From Bacillota bacterium (GTDB lineage: Bacteria; Bacillota_E; Symbiobacteriia; JAMDAP01), in assembly GCA_023484675.1 (NCBI GenBank), contig JAMDAP010000051.1, positions 1 to 6,215 of the forward strand: a stretch of 6,215 bases of DNA, given 5' to 3'. The notes beneath the pieces are model-generated. The model ran no database searches, had not been told where the DNA came from, and worked only from the letters and a program-made list of their open reading frames with translations. A program made the position numbers and the translations under genes. This document shows, piece after piece, positions 1 to 4,100 of this stretch; positions within the stretch are counted from its first letter, which is position 1, and each line of letters starts with the position of its first letter.

Positions 1-2
1 CG

Positions 3-1097
3 GCCTCCGCGACGGCCTCGGCGTCGCCCACCGGCACGGATGTCCTCTCCGGCATCAGTCAGGACCTGCAGAGGGACCTGGCCGGCCTGGACACTGACAC
101 GAACTCTGCCATTGCTTCCAAGAGCCAGTACTACCAGCAGCTCATGGACCTCCTGGAGCAGACCCGCAAGGACCTCAGCGCCCAGTCTGAAAAGGACGGC
201 AAGGAGCTAGACCCGTCCACCTTGCTCACCCTGGACCGCCTGAAGCAGGACGCCCAGGAGGGCCTCAAGTCCGTCCGCGAAGTGGCCAACCGGCGCGGCA
301 TCCTGGACTCGGGCATCGCGCTCGGCATGGAGCAGGACGTCAACAAGGCCTACGGCCAGCAGGAAACGCAGGTCCTGTCCGACAGACTGAGCCGCATCCG
401 GGACAACCTGCAGACCGGCCTCCGCCAGCTCTCAGGGCAGACCATTGACATTCAGGGGCGGAAGGTCGCCGACCTCTCCAGCCTTCAGGACCGATTCCTG
501 CAGGCGCGCCAGACCGCCCGCGAGCGTGCCCAGCAGCGCCAGGACTCCTGGCAGCAGTATGAGATGGAGCGGTCCGACCGCCAGGCCGCCCAGGCTGCGC
601 AGAACGCGCTCCGTTACAGCGAACTGACGGGCAGCGTCGTCACGCCGGTCTCCCAGGCCGACACCATGCTGGCCGAGGCCAAGCGCCGGTACAATGCGGC
701 GAAGGACGCTGGCGACCAGGCAGGCATGGCTGCCGCCGCCGAGATGGGCCGGCAGGCCAGGGCTCTTGGTCCCACCGTGGACCCGGGCAACACGATGAGC
801 TACGACCAGCTCCAAGGCGCCATTCAGGGTGGCCAGAGCGTGTTCAGCCAGGTGCAGCAGGGAGCCCCTACCTACCAGGCAGCGCAGGCGGCGAGGAAGG
901 CCTTGCAGCAGGCTTCTGGACCCGCCACCCCGCAGCCTGGCACGAACGGCATGAGCCGCCAGTGGGACGAGACGAGTTATACCGACGTGGAGAACTGGAT
1001 CGGCCAGGCCCGTAAAAACGGTCTAACGGCCCCGGAGATCGCCGCTGCCCTGAAGCGCCAGGGCATCGATCCGTGGGACTTCAATATCCGCCATTAA
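3..1097 (+). CDS. Helix-rich hypothetical protein, candidate phage virion/internal protein (5' partial)
   Basis: The frame is open from the left edge to the TAA at 1095-1097, giving 364 visible residues; the true start lies outside the window. The first internal ATG (144) is not a convincing start, because in-frame coding runs on upstream of it and no Shine-Dalgarno precedes it. After a low-complexity Ala/Ser opening, visible residues about 15-215 are almost continuously helical and rich in Gln, Arg, Ala and Asp, and probably form coiled coil. This stretch contains the motif RRGILDSG (residues 97-104). A Gln/Ala/Gly-rich, probably flexible segment follows (about 215-320). The last ~40 residues form a compact helical hairpin of the pattern WIxxARxxGxTxxEIxxALxxxGI. 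I see no catalytic motif, signal peptide or membrane segment. It is 35 bp upstream of the giant polyvalent-protein gene, so the two are probably co-transcribed. Coding status is firm; a virion or ejected-protein role is inferred from context and composition only. Confidence 0.85.
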   Translation, partial: ASATASASPTGTDVLSGISQDLQRDLAGLDTDTNSAIASKSQYYQQLMDLLEQTRKDLSAQSEKDGKELDPSTLLTLDRLKQDAQEGLKSVREVANRRGILDSGIALGMEQDVNKAYGQQETQVLSDRLSRIRDNLQTGLRQLSGQTIDIQGRKVADLSSLQDRFLQARQTARERAQQRQDSWQQYEMERSDRQAAQAAQNALRYSELTGSVVTPVSQADTMLAEAKRRYNAAKDAGDQAGMAAAAEMGRQARALGPTVDPGNTMSYDQLQGAIQGGQSVFSQVQQGAPTYQAAQAARKALQQASGPATPQPGTNGMSRQWDETSYTDVENWIGQARKNGLTAPEIAAALKRQGIDPWDFNIRH

Positions 1098-1116
1098 GCT
1101 GAGGGGACAGACGACG

Positions 1117-1124
1117 AAGGGAGG
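1117..1124 (+). promoter_or_regulatory. Shine-Dalgarno of the giant polyvalent gene
   Basis: AAGGGAGG lies 8 nt upstream of the ATG at 1133, an optimal spacing, and fixes the start of the giant gene. It sits within the 35-bp gap (1098-1132) after the TAA of the upstream gene. The gap has no inverted repeat with a T-run and no recognisable promoter boxes, so read-through from the upstream gene is likely. Confidence 0.85.
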
Positions 1125-1132
1125 CCGCCAGC

Positions 1133-4100
1133 ATGGCCACGAAGAAGACGAAGCCCATCAACTGGAACCAACTGGCCTCTGACCTCGGGGTAGTCCCTGA
1201 GTGGCAGAAACAACGTCTTGACCAACCGGTGGCCGCTCCCGCCCCGGCCCCCGCTTCTGAACCGCGTCCCATCAACTGGGACGAGCTCGCCAGCGACCTG
1301 GGCGTTGTGTCCGAGTGGAAGTGGCAGCGGCCTGAGCCAACAACCATTGTGTCTGCCCCCACCACTCCTGCCCCCCAGCCCGCCCCGAGCGGGCCTTCTC
1401 TTTTTGGCCGCCGGGTCAGCCTGCCGCAACTACCCCGGATCGTTCAGGCCCCCGCCCAGCGCCCGGCCATGACCTGGGGAGCGCAGCCTCTTGGCCAAGC
1501 CCCCCAGCCTGTGGCTCCTGCGCCGTCCTACCCGGCGATCAGTTCTCCCCTGGCCACCGTGAGGCCGCCCAGCCGGCCGATGACGGCGGACTACCTCCAG
1601 AGGGCGAGGGCCGCGCTCAGCAAACGGCAGGCCCCCTACTGGGAGCAGACCCTGGCCCACAAGGGTTATCCGGCGCCGGCCGCACTGACGCCGGCGGCCC
1701 GGACCCTGGAACGTTACCGCCAGCTCTTTGGCAAGACCCTGCCCCTTTCGATTCTTTATGGACCCATTGTGGGTGGTTATCAGGCGATGCCCGCCGCCCA
1801 GGGTCAGGAAGTAGCCCCGCAGCAGCCAGGTGCCGAACGCACCGCATACATGGGCATCCAGGGAGCGTTGTCCGGTGCTTCCCTGGGGGCCCTGCCGATC
1901 ACGGAACAAGCTCGTAACACGCAAGAGCAGGTCGCGCAGGTCGGCGGCCAGTTTGCGGGTGCCGCCCTACCCTGGGAGGCTGCCTTCCGGTTGGTGGGCG
2001 CTCCGGCCGCCATCGCCGCCGGACCCGCTGGCGAGGCCCTGGGCAACGCGGCCGCACGGTTGGCCGCCCGCCTGGGCGCTCGCGAAGGAACCCGGCAGGG
2101 GACTCGGGCACTGACCCAGTTCCTCACCCGCGAGGCGGCCCGTGGTGCCGCCGCAGGTGCCGCCGCAACGGCGCCTACCCTGCTCACCGAACCGGCTAAG
2201 ACCCCCGAGGAGGCGGCCCGACGTGTCGGCGGGGCGGTCCTGAGCGCCGCCGCCGTCTCAGCAGGTTTGCCGCTAGTCGGTGAGGCCGTGAGCCGCTTCG
2301 GCGCCCGGCCCATCGCCCGGATGGTCGGCGACCGGCTCCGGACCTTCATACCCACGGGCGAGGCTGTGGCCGGGTCGGAGGTGGACCTGGCGTCTGCGGG
2401 CTACCGCTTCGTCAAGGGCAGAGGCAACGTGCCCGGTCTTTGGGTGAAGCAGGAGCCGACCACCGGCCTGCACTATGGCGTCCGGGTGGAGCGTCGGGTG
2501 ACCCCCGGAGGCAACGTCGAGACGACCTACCAGACCTTCCAGGAGGCGCCCAGGGGGGCCAAGGCGGGTCCGAAGCCGGCAGAGGCAGGTCCGGTCATTG
2601 ACGTCACCGCGAAGCCCGCTGGCGAGCCCGCCGCGCCCCAGGCGGCCGCCCCGGCCGCTCCCGCCCAGGAACCTGCGGCCACCCCGCAAGAGCCGGTCAG
2701 GACGACGGCCGCCCCCGCTGAGCCTGTGGCCACGGAAGCGCCTGCGTCGACATCGGCGGAGGTGCCCGGTCCCTCTCCCAACGTGCCCGCCACGGTCCAG
2801 GAAGAGCGCAGCGGCGCCAAGGTCGACGGTATGCTGCAGGTGAAATACCCGCCGACCAAACAGACACAAGCAGCCCTCAAGACCGTTCCCAAGCCCGTAT
2901 GGGGCAGCTTCCAGCGCAGTGGCATTACTCGGGTGGAAATCGTCGCGCCTAACGAATTGCCTCTGTCTGCTGTGGCGGACGTTTCCCCCAGTCAGGGCAT
3001 CCTGCGGATCAACGCCAACGCCGGCAGCATGACCGAAGACATCGGCCAGACCATAGCTCACGAAATTGGGCATGTGGTCTATTCACGCATGACCCCCGAG
3101 CAGCGGGATAACATCAAGGCGGCGGCTGTCCTTTACCCGGACATTGTCAAACGGGTAGCCCCGGGGTACGCCTCCACAGGTGCCTCAGAGGAAGTCATCT
3201 CTGAGCTCTACGCCGAAGCCGTTTTGCACCCCAAGAGTCTCCCCGAAGACCTGCGAGCCGCCCTGCTTGCTGAACCGCAGGGGCAGGCTCCTGCACCCGC
3301 TGCAGCCACCGAGGCAGAGATCACCAACGTACCGCGGTTGCCTGCCCCGCACAAGTCTTGGAAGCAGGTCGCCGCCGATTACCATGGGCAGGTTGACCCC
3401 GAGGCCGACTTGGCCAAACTGATCGAGAAGGACGGCGACGTGCCTCTCGTGCTGAAGGACGCCAATGGCGGCCGGCATGTGGTTATGGCCTCGGTCTGGA
3501 ACTCCCAGCTTAGGCACGACCCACTCGTCACTGGCAACATCCGCGAGGTGTTCCTGCCAGCCAACGGGCCTGTGGAGCCGCGTATCGACACCCACACTCT
3601 GCCCTACCTACCGGACCTGGCCGAAGGTCTACGTCGCGGCATCGCGGCGGCCATTGAAGATGGCAACACCAGCGCCGCCAAACTCCTCCCCGCACTGCCA
3701 GCCCCCAAGGGGGAAGTGCTCAAGGCCGACCTGCCGCCTGTCGCCCTCGTTCGGTACGAGGAAGGCGCAGAGCAGAAGGAAGCCCCCGAACTGGTTGCGG
3801 CGGCCGAACGGCAGAATCAGGCCATAGAGGGTGGCGGTGGTTTCTGGGTTGGTCGCGCCTTCTTCGGCCAGTCTGAGAACCGCGAACCCATTTGGGTCAT
3901 CAGCAGTGGGACTTACGAGTTTGCGCCGGCCGCGGACTGGCTGGAAGTGCCTACCCGCGACAAGCAGCAGCACATTTACATCCTGGCAAGTCCAAAGGCG
4001 CGCCCGACCAACGCACCCGAAGCCGAACCGACCCAGGCTAAGGAACCCTGGCAGATAACAAGGGCAGAGTTCCAGCTCAACGAGAACCGGCAGAAGTACG

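Noticed and set aside
144..146. ATG as the start of gene 1
   Set aside because: The frame is open and coding-like back to the left edge (including a DLQRDLAGLDTDTNSAIASKSQYYQQL stretch split across helices), and no Shine-Dalgarno precedes this ATG, so it is internal.
432..815. 127-codon open frame on the - strand within gene 1
   Set aside because: Antisense to a helical coding region with good codon use; its composition is that of a shadow frame.
1098..1132. Promoter or terminator in the gap between genes 1 and 2
   Set aside because: The 35-bp gap holds only the Shine-Dalgarno; there is no stem with a T-run and no -35/-10 pair.
1218..1472. 84-codon + strand frame overlapping the start of the giant gene
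   Set aside because: The product is a Pro/Ser/Leu-rich run created by reading Pro/Ala codons out of frame, and it has no ribosome binding site.
2273..3073. 266-codon open frame on the - strand
   Set aside because: The product is Gly/Arg/His-rich and low complexity, and is antisense to the Pro/Ala linker and the metallopeptidase. It is a compositional shadow.
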